A stretch of 64,000 nucleotides of DNA from Sphingomonas sp. GM_Shp_1 (GTDB lineage: Bacteria; Pseudomonadota; Alphaproteobacteria; Sphingomonadales; Sphingomonadaceae). The stretch spans positions 21,369 to 85,368 of the forward strand of contig NZ_JALNUR010000013.1 in assembly GCF_026540895.1 (NCBI RefSeq). The letters run 5' to 3'. A program made the position numbers and the translations under genes. The notes under the pieces were generated by a model. That model saw nothing but the letters and a program-made list of their open reading frames with translations, made no database searches and was not told the origin of the DNA. Of this stretch, positions 9,072 to 17,971 are shown one piece after another (position 1 is the stretch's first letter; each line of letters starts with the position of its first letter).

Positions 9072-9482
9072 TTAATTCTTCTTGTTCATCTGGCGCACCG
9101 TTTCCCACGCCTCGGCGATATCGGCGATGTTGGTCGCCACGTCGCGGAACACCTGCGGATTCTGGTCGAGCGAGCCGTCGACGATCTGCCGCCGTGCACC
9201 CGCATAGAGTTTGGCGAACGTGATCGACATGTCGCGGCCATTCTCGAAGTCGAGCCCTGCCTCCAGCGCGAACAGGATGGCGGTGGCGCGCGTCACCCGC
9301 TCGCTCTTGCGCGCGAGCTGGCCATGTTCGGTCGCCCAGGCCGCCGAGCGGAGCGCGGAGATGAGTTCCTCATAGAGAAGCTGGACGAGCGCAGGGCCGT
9401 CCGCCATCGCGGTGCGCCCGACGACGTCGATCTGGCGATAGGTCGCGGCGGGATCGGCCAACAGTCCGGTTGCATAGGCCAT
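9072..9482 (-). CDS. fliS: Flagellin export chaperone FliS
   Basis: A 136-residue helical cytoplasmic chaperone that binds the C-terminus of flagellin and prevents early polymerisation before export. It matches FliS in length and in the ALVQLLYEELISALRSA helix and the GLDFENGRDMSITFAKLY core. It follows fliD with one base between stop and start, so the two form one unit from the sigma-28 promoter upstream of fliD. Confidence 0.93.
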   Translation of the reverse strand: MAYATGLLADPAATYRQIDVVGRTAMADGPALVQLLYEELISALRSAAWATEHGQLARKSERVTRATAILFALEAGLDFENGRDMSITFAKLYAGARRQIVDGSLDQNPQVFRDVATNIADIAEAWETVRQMNKKN

Positions 9483-9483
9483 A

Positions 9484-10953
9484 TCAGTCGCTCTTCGTCC
9501 ACATCTTGACCTGCTGGTCCATGAAATTCTGCACCGATTTGTAGCTGGAGACGCGCGCGTTCATCGCGGAGAACTGCGCCGTCATCCGGTCCTGCGTCGC
9601 GCTCTGGTCGTCCGCCAGATCGCTCTGGGCCAGCGCATTGGCGCTCTGGTCCCTGCTCAACTGCTGGGCGGTCGCGCCCAGCCCGTACAGGGTGCTGGTC
9701 GCCGCCAACTGGATGCTGTTCAACTGCGCCGACAGGCCGACCAGATTGTCGCCGCTCGACTGGAACATCTGTTCGACCGCATCCGGATATTGCGCCATCA
9801 CCTGCGCCAGCCGGGCCGTATCGACCTTTAGCGTCCCGTCCTTGTTGGTGCCGACGCCCAGATCGGCCAGCGTCTTGGGGCCGGGCGTGCTGGCGTCGCC
9901 CGGCACGATCTTCGACGTGGTCAACCGCCCCAGCGACTGGGACAGCGTGCGCGCCGCGAGGTTGCTTCGCAGGTCGCCCGTCTGGGGGTTCAGTTCCTTG
10001 TTCAGCTCGGTGATCTTGTCGTTGAAGGTCGCAACGAAGTCCGACACGACCGAGGTCAGCGCAGCGGTCGGGCGCGTGCCGGTCAGCGAGACCGGGGTGG
10101 TCGAGACCGCGTTCAGCGTCATCGTCACGCCGCTTACCAGATCGCTGACGGTGTTGCTGGCGCGCTCCACCGTGACGCCGTCGACCGTCAACTGGGCATT
10201 GGTCGCCGTGGAGGTGTCGCGCGTGCCCGTCGCGCCGCCGCCGACGTTGAGCCGCGACAGACCCGCCGTCGCCCCCTCGCTGGCGGTCACGGTGAAGCTG
10301 TTCGCCGCTCCCGTCGTGCCGGTGAAGGACAGATAGGCCTTGCCGTCGGCGTCGGTGATGACCGAGGCGGTGACGCCGGTCTTCGCCGCGTTGATCTTGG
10401 TCGCGACATCGTCGATCGTCGGGCTGGTGCCGTCGTCGAAGCTGACCGTGACGGCGGCGTTGGAGCCGACCTGGATCGACAGGCTGCCGGTGCCCATCGA
10501 GGCGGTCCGGTCATAGCTGGTGCGCGTCACGCTGGTCTGCGGGGTGGCGAGCGCGTTGACGGTGATCGACTTGGACAGCCCTGCCAGCTTCGCGCCCGCC
10601 GCCGTCGTCACGCTGAACACCGCCGAATTGCTGCTGCTCGCCTGGGTCGCTAGCGTCCCGCCCTTGGCGAGCGTGGCGAGCGAGCTGGCGAAATCGGTGA
10701 TCGAGCTCATGATCGTCGACGTCGCCGAAATCTGAGAGGTCAGCGTATCGGCCTTCGCCTTCAGCGCGGCGTTGCGCGCGGCGAACTGCGCCTGGACCAG
10801 CGAGGGGACCAGCGAGGACAGATCGATGCCCGAACCGGTCTGGAGCGAGGTGAACAGCGCCTGCGCGGCGGATTTGGTCGCGTCGGTGGTCGACTGGGTC
10901 GCCGTGGTGCTGGTCACCGCGGACGACGATGAGGTCGAGGAAATGGTCGTCAT
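9484..10953 (-). CDS. fliD: Flagellar filament cap protein FliD
   Basis: A 489-residue hook-associated protein 2, which caps the filament and folds incoming flagellin. The N-terminal block TGSGIDLSSLVPSLVQAQ is the family hallmark; the C-terminal coiled region (residues about 410-485) ends in the usual FMDQQVKMWTKSD tail. The middle is Thr/Ser-rich. It is separated from flhB by 91 bases that contain a sigma-28-type promoter, so it is a late gene although it lies directly behind the early fli operon. Confidence 0.95.
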   Translation of the reverse strand: MTTISSTSSSSAVTSTTATQSTTDATKSAAQALFTSLQTGSGIDLSSLVPSLVQAQFAARNAALKAKADTLTSQISATSTIMSSITDFASSLATLAKGGTLATQASSSNSAVFSVTTAAGAKLAGLSKSITVNALATPQTSVTRTSYDRTASMGTGSLSIQVGSNAAVTVSFDDGTSPTIDDVATKINAAKTGVTASVITDADGKAYLSFTGTTGAANSFTVTASEGATAGLSRLNVGGGATGTRDTSTATNAQLTVDGVTVERASNTVSDLVSGVTMTLNAVSTTPVSLTGTRPTAALTSVVSDFVATFNDKITELNKELNPQTGDLRSNLAARTLSQSLGRLTTSKIVPGDASTPGPKTLADLGVGTNKDGTLKVDTARLAQVMAQYPDAVEQMFQSSGDNLVGLSAQLNSIQLAATSTLYGLGATAQQLSRDQSANALAQSDLADDQSATQDRMTAQFSAMNARVSSYKSVQNFMDQQVKMWTKSD

Positions 10954-10983
10954 CGACGGGACTCCGGCACGCGTTCGCCTTCG

Positions 10984-11010
10984 TGAACGACCATCGCGAT
11001 GGTTTCTTTA
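10984..11010 (-). promoter_or_regulatory. Sigma-28 (FliA) promoter of fliD-fliS
   Basis: On the minus strand: TAAA (11007-11010), a 15-base spacer, then GTCGTTCA (10984-10991). The spacing is that of the FliA consensus TAAA-N15-GCCGATAA, and the CGTT part matches the flagellin and flgM promoters in this window. Confidence 0.75.
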
Positions 11011-11044
11011 GGGATTTGCGACGAACGGTTCATGGCGTGCCGGT

Positions 11045-12172
11045 TCATGGCTGGGGCTGGCCGTTCTCGTCGAAGCGGGCGTCGACCGGCACCTCGACCG
11101 GCGGCTGCGCCGTGCCACCCGCGCCGGCGTTGAGGCCGAAGACGAAGGCGAGGACGACCGCGATCGCCTGATACAGGTCGGCGCGAACCTCCTGCCCCTC
11201 GCGGCTGGTGTAATAGACGGCGCGGGCGAGCTGGGGATATTCCAGCACGGGCTTGGCATATTCGCCCGCCATCTCGCGGATCGCCAGCGCGGTGGCCCCG
11301 CGCCCCTTGGCGACGACCACCGGCACCTCGTCCTGGCCCCGCTCGTAGCGCAGCGCGACCGCGAAATGGGTCGGGTTGGTCAGGATGACATGCGCCTCCT
11401 GCACCGCCGCGCGCACCGCACGATGCGACATCTCGCGCTGCTTGGCGCGGATATGCGCCTTGGCCTCGGGATTGCCCTCGGCTTCCTTATGCTCGTCCTT
11501 GACCTCCTGCTTGGTCATCTTGAGCTTGGAGAAGAGCTGGAAGATCTGGAGCGGCACGTCAAAGCCCGCGATCAGCACCAGCCCCATGCCCATCACCAGC
11601 AGCACCGAGATGAAGGTCCCGCCCAGCGAGCCGAGCGCGGTGTTCAGGTCGGTCTGCGCCAGCCCCATGGTGGTGCGCGACGACTTCCACAACATGTACG
11701 CGCCGATCGCGCCGAGCAGCACGACCTTGAGAAGCGACTTGCCCAGCTCGGTCCAGCCCTGCATGCCGAAGATGCGCTTCAGGCCCGAGGCGGGGTTGAG
11801 CTTGGACGGCTTGGGCGCGATCGCCTTGGGATTGAAGTGGAGCGAGCCCAACCCGGCCTGCGACGCGATGGTCGCGACGATGGTGACCGCGAACAGCGAG
11901 GCGAGCGAGGGGGCCAGCTTCCATCCCGCCTCCATCAGCGGGCGGAAGGGCTCGAAATCCTCGACATCGGCATGGCTGAACTGGAAGCTGGCGGCCATCA
12001 CCGCCTTGCATGCGCCGAGCAGGGTGGGCCCTGCGAAGATCAGCCAGGCGATACCCGCCATCATCACCAGGGCCGCCGCCAGATCGCGGCTGCGCAGGAT
12101 CTGCCCGTCGTCGCGCGCCTTTTCGCGACGCTTCTGGGTTGGGGCTTCCGTCTTTTCGCCGCCCTCCGACAT
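11045..12172 (-). CDS. flhB: Flagellar export switch protein FlhB
   Basis: A 375-residue inner-membrane component of the flagellar type III export gate. A charged N-terminus (GEKTEAPTQKRREKAR), four transmembrane segments in residues 30-215, and a cytoplasmic domain carry the self-cleavage motif NPTH near residue 266. Cleavage there switches export from rod/hook to filament substrates. The C-terminal tail is Pro/Val-rich. It overlaps fliR by ATGA and is the last gene of the long fli operon. Confidence 0.97.
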   Translation of the reverse strand: MSEGGEKTEAPTQKRREKARDDGQILRSRDLAAALVMMAGIAWLIFAGPTLLGACKAVMAASFQFSHADVEDFEPFRPLMEAGWKLAPSLASLFAVTIVATIASQAGLGSLHFNPKAIAPKPSKLNPASGLKRIFGMQGWTELGKSLLKVVLLGAIGAYMLWKSSRTTMGLAQTDLNTALGSLGGTFISVLLVMGMGLVLIAGFDVPLQIFQLFSKLKMTKQEVKDEHKEAEGNPEAKAHIRAKQREMSHRAVRAAVQEAHVILTNPTHFAVALRYERGQDEVPVVVAKGRGATALAIREMAGEYAKPVLEYPQLARAVYYTSREGQEVRADLYQAIAVVLAFVFGLNAGAGGTAQPPVEVPVDARFDENGQPQP

Positions 12173-12945
12173 CAGCCGAGCACCAGCGTCTGGGTGGCGG
12201 CGAGGCCTTCGCGCAGGATGACGAGCATATAGTCGCCCATGGCGGGGAAGGCGATGGCGATGGCGATGACGCCGAGGAACAGCGCGGCGGGCAGGCCCAC
12301 CGAGAAGAGGTTGAGCGAGGGCGCGGCGCGGCTCATCATCCCCATGACGAGGTTGAGGCAGAGCAGCAGGAAACCGACCGGCAGCGCCAGCAGCAATCCG
12401 GCCAGGAACGCATAGCCGCCGAACAGCGCGATCGCGCGGAACTGCGCCGGGGCCATCCAGGCCTGTCCGGGGGGCAGCGCGTCATAGCTCTTCACGATCG
12501 TGTCGACCAGGATCAGGTGCCCGTCGACCGACAGGAAGAGCAGGGTCAGCATCACGGTGAAGAACTGGCCCAGCGCCTGGGTCGAGCGGCCGTTGAGCGG
12601 ATCGATGGTGGCGGCGAAGTTGATGCCCATCGATCCGCCGATCAGCTCGCTGGCGACCAGGGGTGCCGAAAAGGCGACCTGCAGGATCAGCCCCAGCGCC
12701 AGCCCGACGATCGCCTCCGCCGCCACCGACATGATGGTGGGCAGGGCGAAGATGACGGGCGGCGGCACCACCGGGTGCGCCATGTTGACCAGAAAGGCGA
12801 TGGCTCCGGCCAGGCTGACCCGCACGGGTAGGGGGATCGACACCGCGCCGAACACCGGCGCGGTGATGAACGCCGCCCCGACCCGGACCATGATGAACAG
12901 GATCGCCCAGGCCTGCGGCTCGATCGAGAGGCCGAAGCCGAGCAT
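12172..12945 (-). CDS. fliR: Flagellar export gate protein FliR
   Basis: A 257-residue polytopic membrane protein of the export gate, which assembles with FliP and FliQ into the helical FliP5-Q4-R1 channel. It shows the expected hydrophobic segments and the conserved GLALGLILQVAFSAPLVASELIG block in the middle. It starts one base after the end of fliQ and ends inside the flhB start codon (ATGA). Confidence 0.95.
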   Translation of the reverse strand: MLGFGLSIEPQAWAILFIMVRVGAAFITAPVFGAVSIPLPVRVSLAGAIAFLVNMAHPVVPPPVIFALPTIMSVAAEAIVGLALGLILQVAFSAPLVASELIGGSMGINFAATIDPLNGRSTQALGQFFTVMLTLLFLSVDGHLILVDTIVKSYDALPPGQAWMAPAQFRAIALFGGYAFLAGLLLALPVGFLLLCLNLVMGMMSRAAPSLNLFSVGLPAALFLGVIAIAIAFPAMGDYMLVILREGLAATQTLVLG

Positions 12946-12946
12946 G

Positions 12947-13216
12947 CTATTTCACGAGATCCGGGATGCGCTCGAACATGCTGATCGTGAAGTCGCTCAG
13001 CAGGCCCATGATGAGGCTGCCGAAGATCAGGATCGAGAGGGCGACGACGATCAGCTTCGGCACGAAGGACAGGGTCTGCTCGTTGATCGAAGTCGCGGCC
13101 TGCACCATGCCGATGACCAGTCCCGACACCAGCACGGGCAACAGGATCGGCGCGGCGGCGAGCGCCAGCACCCACATGGTCTGGTTGGCCAGCGTCAGGA
13201 AATAATCGGCGTCCAT
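12947..13216 (-). CDS. fliQ: Flagellar export gate protein FliQ
   Basis: An 89-residue protein with two transmembrane helices, the standard length for FliQ of the export channel. The N-terminal MDADYFLTLANQTMWVL and the central loop with INEQTLSFVPKLI are characteristic. A 147-base gap containing a dispersed inverted repeat separates it from fliP, the only large interruption in the fli operon. Confidence 0.95.
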   Translation of the reverse strand: MDADYFLTLANQTMWVLALAAAPILLPVLVSGLVIGMVQAATSINEQTLSFVPKLIVVALSILIFGSLIMGLLSDFTISMFERIPDLVK

Positions 13217-13252
13217 GATGCGGTCTTTGTCCCGTGTGGGTGGGTGGGGCGT

Positions 13253-13351
13253 GGCCTTCGACTTCGCTCAGGCGGAACGGAGGTTGGTATTCGGGGCGAT
13301 ATGGGGTGGGTCTATTCCCTACAGCCGTTCAGGCTGAGCGAAGTCGAAGCC
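13253..13351. repeat. Dispersed inverted repeat, copy B, inside the fli operon
   Basis: GGCCTTCGACTTCGCTCAGG (from 13253, arm to 13283) pairs with the arm 13325-13351 (ending GAGCGAAGTCGAAGCC). It fills most of the fliP-fliQ gap. In the operon mRNA it would form a long hairpin between the two coding regions. Confidence 0.8.
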
Positions 13352-13363
13352 CAGGCCCCGCCC

Positions 13364-14245
13364 TTACGTCGCGAAACTATTGGCCAGACTGCCCATGGTC
13401 AGCGCCCATCCGTCGACCAGCACGAACAGCAGCAGCTTGAACGGCAGCGAGATGATCGAGGGCGAGAGCATCATCATGCCCAGCGCCATCAGCACGGTGG
13501 CGACGACCAGGTCGATGACGATGAAGGGCAGGAAGATCAGGAAGCCGATCTGGAACGCGGTCTTCAGCTCCGAGGTGACGAAGGCGGGCAGCAGCACTGA
13601 ATAGGGAATGTCGTTGGGGCTGGCATAGGGGCCCGACTTCGCCATTTCGGCGAACATCGTCACGTCCTTGATGCGGGTCTGCTTGGCCATGAAGGCGTGG
13701 AGCGGCGCGCCCGCCGCCTTGATCATCTCGGTGCCGGGCAGGCGACCCTCGGCATAGGGCTGGATCGCGTTCGCGTTCATCTGGCTGATGGTGGGCGCCA
13801 TGATGAACAGCGACAGGAAGACCGACAGGCCGATCAGCACCTGGTTGGGCGGGGTCTGTTGCAGGCCCAGCGCCTGGCGCAGGATGGCGAGCACGATGAC
13901 GATCCGGGTGAAGCTGGTCATCATCAGGATGATGCCCGGCAGGATCGTCAGCAGGCCCATGATGATCAGGACCTGGAGCGACAGGCTCAGCGAGCCCGAG
14001 CTGCCATTGCCGCCGCCGCCGAGCTGGCCGATCGCGCGGTCCACCGCGTCGCCGACACCCGGCGCGGGCGCGGCGGCCGGGGCGGCGGCGGGGGCCGCCT
14101 GGGCGAAGGCGGGCATCGCGATGACCAGCGCCAGCAACAGGGCCAGCAGAATCCATAGCGGCTTCAGGCTGCGGCCCGGTGCCGACCGCCCATGCGTCCG
14201 GATCAGCGCGGGGCCGGTGCCCCGGCGGGTCACGGAAATGCTCAT
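13364..14245 (-). CDS. fliP: Flagellar export gate protein FliP
   Basis: A 293-residue integral membrane protein forming most of the FliPQR export channel. The N-terminal extension (residues 1-50) ends in an Ala/Pro-rich signal-like segment (FAQAAPAAAPAA). The FliP core then begins at SLQVLIIMGLLTILPGIILMM, with FTRIVIVLAILRQALGLQQTPPNQVLIGL as the most conserved block. The start at 14245 overlaps the fliO stop by ATGA. Confidence 0.96.
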   Translation of the reverse strand: MSISVTRRGTGPALIRTHGRSAPGRSLKPLWILLALLLALVIAMPAFAQAAPAAAPAAAPAPGVGDAVDRAIGQLGGGGNGSSGSLSLSLQVLIIMGLLTILPGIILMMTSFTRIVIVLAILRQALGLQQTPPNQVLIGLSVFLSLFIMAPTISQMNANAIQPYAEGRLPGTEMIKAAGAPLHAFMAKQTRIKDVTMFAEMAKSGPYASPNDIPYSVLLPAFVTSELKTAFQIGFLIFLPFIVIDLVVATVLMALGMMMLSPSIISLPFKLLLFVLVDGWALTMGSLANSFAT

Positions 14246-14595
14246 TGGTCGAACTTCTTCGGCGCGAAGCGGGACACGAAGTCGCGACCGCGTGGGGTCG
14301 TCGGTTCCATCGGCGTCGGCGTCACCGGCGTCGCGGGGCCCTTGCCCTCGACCTTGTCGACCAGCTGCACGCCGCCGCGCCCGACCGAGACGAGCAGGTT
14401 GCGCCCCTCGAACTCGATGACCGCCAGCCGCAGGCCGGGCGAGATCATCATCGTCTCGCGCACATGAATCAGCCGCGTCGCGGGGCGCCCGGGCATCCGG
14501 CTTTCCAGCCGCCGCCACAGATACAGGCACCCGATCATCAACCCGCAGATCAGCGGCAGCAGGACGACCAGCTTCAGGATATAGGACCAGAGCAT
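14242..14595 (-). CDS. fliO: Flagellar protein FliO
   Basis: A 117-residue protein with one N-terminal transmembrane helix (residues about 5-26) and a small cytoplasmic domain with the VRETMMISPGLRLAVIEFEGRNLLVSVG pattern of FliO, which helps FliP assemble. The start MLWSYILKL was chosen because upstream in-frame sequence is not FliO-like. It lies eight bases after fliN and overlaps fliP. Confidence 0.88.
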   Translation of the reverse strand: MLWSYILKLVVLLPLICGLMIGCLYLWRRLESRMPGRPATRLIHVRETMMISPGLRLAVIEFEGRNLLVSVGRGGVQLVDKVEGKGPATPVTPTPMEPTTPRGRDFVSRFAPKKFDQ

Positions 14596-14603
14596 CGGGT
14601 GGG

Positions 14604-14894
14604 TCAGCCGCGCTTGTCGGGGTTGACCAGCTCGGTCATGCGTACGCCGAAGCGGTCGCCGACCGTCACCACCTCGCCCCGCCCGATCAGCGTGCCGTTG
14701 ACCAGCACGTCGAGCAGTTCGTTGGCCTGACGGTCCAGTTCGATCACGCTCGATTCGGACAGCGCCAGCAGCTCGCGCAGCGACAGCTGGGTCGAGCCGA
14801 TCTCCACGGTCAGCTTGACGTCGACATCCTGGAGCAGCCGGAAATTGGCCGCGACCGACGTGTCGACGGGGAAACCCCCGGCCATATCGTTCAT
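14604..14894 (-). CDS. fliN: Flagellar motor switch protein FliN
   Basis: A 96-residue C-ring protein consisting almost only of the SpoA domain (LLQDVDVKLTVEIGSTQLSLRELLALSESSVIELDR, then VNGTLIGRGEVVTVGDRFGVRMTEL). It forms the base of the switch complex with FliM and FliG and docks the FliH-FliI ATPase. It is shorter than E. coli FliN because the variable N-terminal part is minimal. It overlaps the end of fliM by four bases. Confidence 0.95.
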   Translation of the reverse strand: MNDMAGGFPVDTSVAANFRLLQDVDVKLTVEIGSTQLSLRELLALSESSVIELDRQANELLDVLVNGTLIGRGEVVTVGDRFGVRMTELVNPDKRG

Positions 14895-15871
14895 TCTTCG
14901 TGTCCTTCGTGAGCGCGGGCCAGTCCCTCGATGGACCGGTTGAGCGTGGTAAGCTGGACGGCGGCGCGGCCATTGGCGGTGCCGACCGTGCCCATGCCGA
15001 GCAGGTCGCCGCCGACCATCACCGGCACTTCCGGGCCGAAACTGATCGGGATCACGTCGCCGATCTTCAGGTCCATCAGGCGGCTGAGCGGAACGACGGG
15101 TTCGGCCAGGACCGAGCGGACCGGGAAACGCACCGTCATCACCGCGCGGGTCAGGTCGCCGCGCCAGGTGGGATCGGCGGCGGCCTGCTTGTCGACCACC
15201 TTGCCGGTCAGGGCGGAGCCGTGCGGCTTCAACGCGCTGACGGGATAAAGGATGTCGAGCATGGTCGGGCGACGAGTCTGTCCGGCGATGCCGAAACGGG
15301 TGACGATCATCGCGTCCTCGCCCTCGATCCCCGACAGCATGGCGGGTGAGGATTCGGGACGACCGGCGCGGAAGTCCAGCCGGGCCAGCGATTCCCAGGC
15401 ATTGCGCAGCGGGATCGCCATCATGTCGCCCAGCTGCGTCACCATCGTCTCGGCCCCGTGCGAGAATTCGGCGGGCAGGGGATCGGGCACATTGCCGGTG
15501 CCGCCGAAGAGCAGGTCGATCAACGACAGGCCGAACCCGCCATCGATGACGATCAGCGCCTGCGAATCGGGGGGCGACCCGCCGGGCGCGCTCATCGTCA
15601 TCGGCAGCCACGCGCTCAGCCCCTCGCCGCGCTCCGCCCGGTAATCGGCGAAACGCTGGACGACCAGCGGCTCCGCCCAGCAGCGCAGTTCCTCGCGAAG
15701 CAGCGATTCGAACAGCCCCCGCAGTGTCCGCGCCAGACGCGCGGACAGATGCTGCATCGTGTGCAGATCGCCGAACGGGTTGAGCTTGGTCGAACCCAGC
15801 ACGCCGTGGTCGGCGGTGGGCTGTTCCCGATTGCGCTCGCGTCGTTCGGCCTGAGGGGTGGCGTTAACCAT
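14891..15871 (-). CDS. fliM: Flagellar motor switch protein FliM
   Basis: A 326-residue C-ring protein. The CheC-like middle domain and the C-terminal SpoA domain are recognisable (KIGDVIPISFGPEVPVMVGGDLLGMGTVGTANGRAAVQL). The first 30 residues (ERRERNREQPTADHG) do not contain the LSQxEIDALL peptide to which phosphorylated CheY normally docks. No in-frame start lies further upstream, because the fliL stop is only four bases away. It is coupled to fliN by ATGA. Confidence 0.92.
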   Translation of the reverse strand: MVNATPQAERRERNREQPTADHGVLGSTKLNPFGDLHTMQHLSARLARTLRGLFESLLREELRCWAEPLVVQRFADYRAERGEGLSAWLPMTMSAPGGSPPDSQALIVIDGGFGLSLIDLLFGGTGNVPDPLPAEFSHGAETMVTQLGDMMAIPLRNAWESLARLDFRAGRPESSPAMLSGIEGEDAMIVTRFGIAGQTRRPTMLDILYPVSALKPHGSALTGKVVDKQAAADPTWRGDLTRAVMTVRFPVRSVLAEPVVPLSRLMDLKIGDVIPISFGPEVPVMVGGDLLGMGTVGTANGRAAVQLTTLNRSIEGLARAHEGHEE

Positions 15872-15874
15872 GCC

Positions 15875-16570
15875 TCACTGAACAACGAAATTGGTAAAGT
15901 AGACGTTAGCGATACCCCCGAATCCCTCTTTCTGCCGAAGAATCTCGTTGATCGCGTCGACCAGCTTGCGTTGTAGCTGGCGCTTGCCCTCGCTGGAGAA
16001 CACCGCTTCCTCATTGGCGTCGCCCAGCGTCATCAGGATGGCCGAGCGGACCGCCAGGTCGTTGGTCTTCAGATTGTTGATGACCGTATCGTCATAGGGC
16101 GTCGATACCGCCAGCCCGACCTGGATGATATGCACCGAGTCGCGCATGTTGGACGTGAAGTCCTTGGGCAACTGGTAATAGTTGCTGGCATAGCGTTCGC
16201 CGCCGTCGCCGATCGGCGTCTTCATGCCGACATTTTCGTGGCCGCCGCCTTCGCCGCCCTCTCCTCCTTCGCCGCCGCCGCCATGGCCGCCGCCTTCTTC
16301 GCCTTCGCCGCCCTCACCGGCGCGCTTCTGCTCGGCCTTGGGGACCAGCTTGGGGCCGGGATGGCTGGCATCGGCCTCGGCCTCTTCGGCGGCGGCCTTG
16401 TCCTTGGTCGAATGGCCGCCGACCAGCCCCGAATTGGCGGCGTAGAGCCCGGCCCCGACGCCACCGCCCAAAAGGACGACGACCCCGGTGGCCATGACGA
16501 GGATCTTGCCGATCTTGCCCTTCTTCTTGGGCTTGCCCTCGGTTTCGGGCGTGTCTTTCGCGTCGCTCAT
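15875..16570 (-). CDS. fliL: Flagellar basal-body associated protein FliL
   Basis: A 231-residue single-pass inner-membrane protein that surrounds and stabilises stator units. The N-terminus is Lys-rich (GKPKKKGKIGKI), and one transmembrane helix (VMATGVVVLLGGGVGAGLYA) follows. A long periplasmic linker is very rich in Gly, Glu and His (residues about 65-115). The stomatin-like FliL domain comes last (YYQLPKDFTSNMRDSVHIIQVGLAV). The Gly/Glu/His linker is longer than in most FliL proteins. Confidence 0.92.
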   Translation of the reverse strand: MSDAKDTPETEGKPKKKGKIGKILVMATGVVVLLGGGVGAGLYAANSGLVGGHSTKDKAAAEEAEADASHPGPKLVPKAEQKRAGEGGEGEEGGGHGGGGEGGEGGEGGGHENVGMKTPIGDGGERYASNYYQLPKDFTSNMRDSVHIIQVGLAVSTPYDDTVINNLKTNDLAVRSAILMTLGDANEEAVFSSEGKRQLQRKLVDAINEILRQKEGFGGIANVYFTNFVVQ

Positions 16571-16581
16571 GTCTCAGTTCC

Positions 16582-17958
16582 TCAGGCGATTCGGGTGGTG
16601 GCGATGGCGGCGGCGGGGTCGCCCGACGCGCTCTCGCGGAATGGGTCGGTCTCGGGCGCGCGCGGGCGTGCCGGAACGATGGGGGCGGGCGGGGTCGCCG
16701 GACGCTGGTCGCGCGCCGACTGGCCCAGGTCGGAGCCGCCGGTCGCCCCCGCCTGCACCGCCATGCTGCCCAGCCGCATCCCCTTGTCCTCGGCCAGCTG
16801 GGCGAGCGTCGCATGCGCGTCCGCCAGGATCGTCGCGGTGTGCGCCTGCTCGGCGGTGAAGTGGATATGCGTCCGGTCGTCGTCGCGCCGGATCGCGACG
16901 GCGATCCCGCCCAGCGCGTCGGGTGAGAGCTGAATCCGGGTGTCGGCGGTCGCGGCGTCCTCGCGCATGCGGTCGATCCGGTCGATCATCGCCTGCGGCC
17001 AGTGATGCTGCGTCATGTCGAGCGGGGCGTGATCGGCGGTCGCGGTCGCCGCGACCACGGGACGCGCGCCATCGGTCGCCGCCAGCGCGACGGGATCGGC
17101 GGCCGCGCCCGCCACGGTCAGCGTCGCGCGATCGGACGCTTCATCGCGATCCTCGGGGGCTGTGGACAAATGGCGCAGTGTTTCCGCCAGCAGGCCGATC
17201 ACCGGCGCGCCTTGCGCGGGTTGCAGCACGCTCAGCGGACCGCTGGGCAGAGCGGGGGACGGGGCGAGCGTTTCGGTGTTCGTCTCGACACGGGGCTGGG
17301 CGGCGACCAGGCGAAAGCCGGTGGCCCGGGCCGCCGGGGGCGGCATGTCGGCGACCGGGCCTGTGGCGGGCGCCAGCGCATCGAGCATCGCGGCGTCGCT
17401 CGGTCGGATCAGGGGCGTTGCAGCGTCGGGGCGCGGGGCATTGGGGGCGGCGGCGTCGGGAAGGGCGGGCTGGAGCAACGAGCTCGCATTCCCGACCGGT
17501 GCCGGACGCGTCGCCTTAATCGTGTCGCTATCGATGCTTGGCGGCCCATCCTGTGGGACGATCATCGGGGTCGTCGCGATCGCGATGGCGAGCGGGCTGG
17601 TGACGGTTCGATCGGTGACGCCCGGGTCGGTCGCGGCGGCCTCACCGCTGGCGACCGGCGCCGCATATTGGGTCGGCGGCGGCACGTCGGCGAAGACCGG
17701 CAGGACCATCGGCAAAATGCCCGGCAAGGGATTGCCGGGGTCCGCTGCCGCCTTGTCGCTCGTCTCGGGCGAGGAATCATCGTCCTCGGTGACGAGCGAA
17801 AGCCCGCCCGTGTCTGCGACGGGCGACGCTATCGCGAGGAGATCGGAAAATTTCTCCGGATTTCCGTCGCCTGCCGGGATCGTGCCGCCCGGCTTGGCGG
17901 ACAGGCTGCGACCGGGATGCAGGACATCCAGCATGAGGAAGGAGGGAATGGCTGACAT
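16582..17958 (-). CDS. fliK: Flagellar hook-length control protein FliK
   Basis: A 458-residue secreted ruler protein. The N-terminal 340 residues are a variable Ala/Pro/Asp-rich spacer. The C-terminal domain (residues about 355-430) carries the conserved pattern RIQLSPDALGGIAVAI...HIHFTAEQAHTATILADAHATLAQLAEDKGMRL, which acts on FlhB to switch substrate. I start at 17958 (MSAIPSFLML); the upstream in-frame sequence is a shadow of fliJ. Confidence 0.9.
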   Translation of the reverse strand: MSAIPSFLMLDVLHPGRSLSAKPGGTIPAGDGNPEKFSDLLAIASPVADTGGLSLVTEDDDSSPETSDKAAADPGNPLPGILPMVLPVFADVPPPTQYAAPVASGEAAATDPGVTDRTVTSPLAIAIATTPMIVPQDGPPSIDSDTIKATRPAPVGNASSLLQPALPDAAAPNAPRPDAATPLIRPSDAAMLDALAPATGPVADMPPPAARATGFRLVAAQPRVETNTETLAPSPALPSGPLSVLQPAQGAPVIGLLAETLRHLSTAPEDRDEASDRATLTVAGAAADPVALAATDGARPVVAATATADHAPLDMTQHHWPQAMIDRIDRMREDAATADTRIQLSPDALGGIAVAIRRDDDRTHIHFTAEQAHTATILADAHATLAQLAEDKGMRLGSMAVQAGATGGSDLGQSARDQRPATPPAPIVPARPRAPETDPFRESASGDPAAAIATTRIA

Positions 17959-17971
17959 GGCATAATACCCG

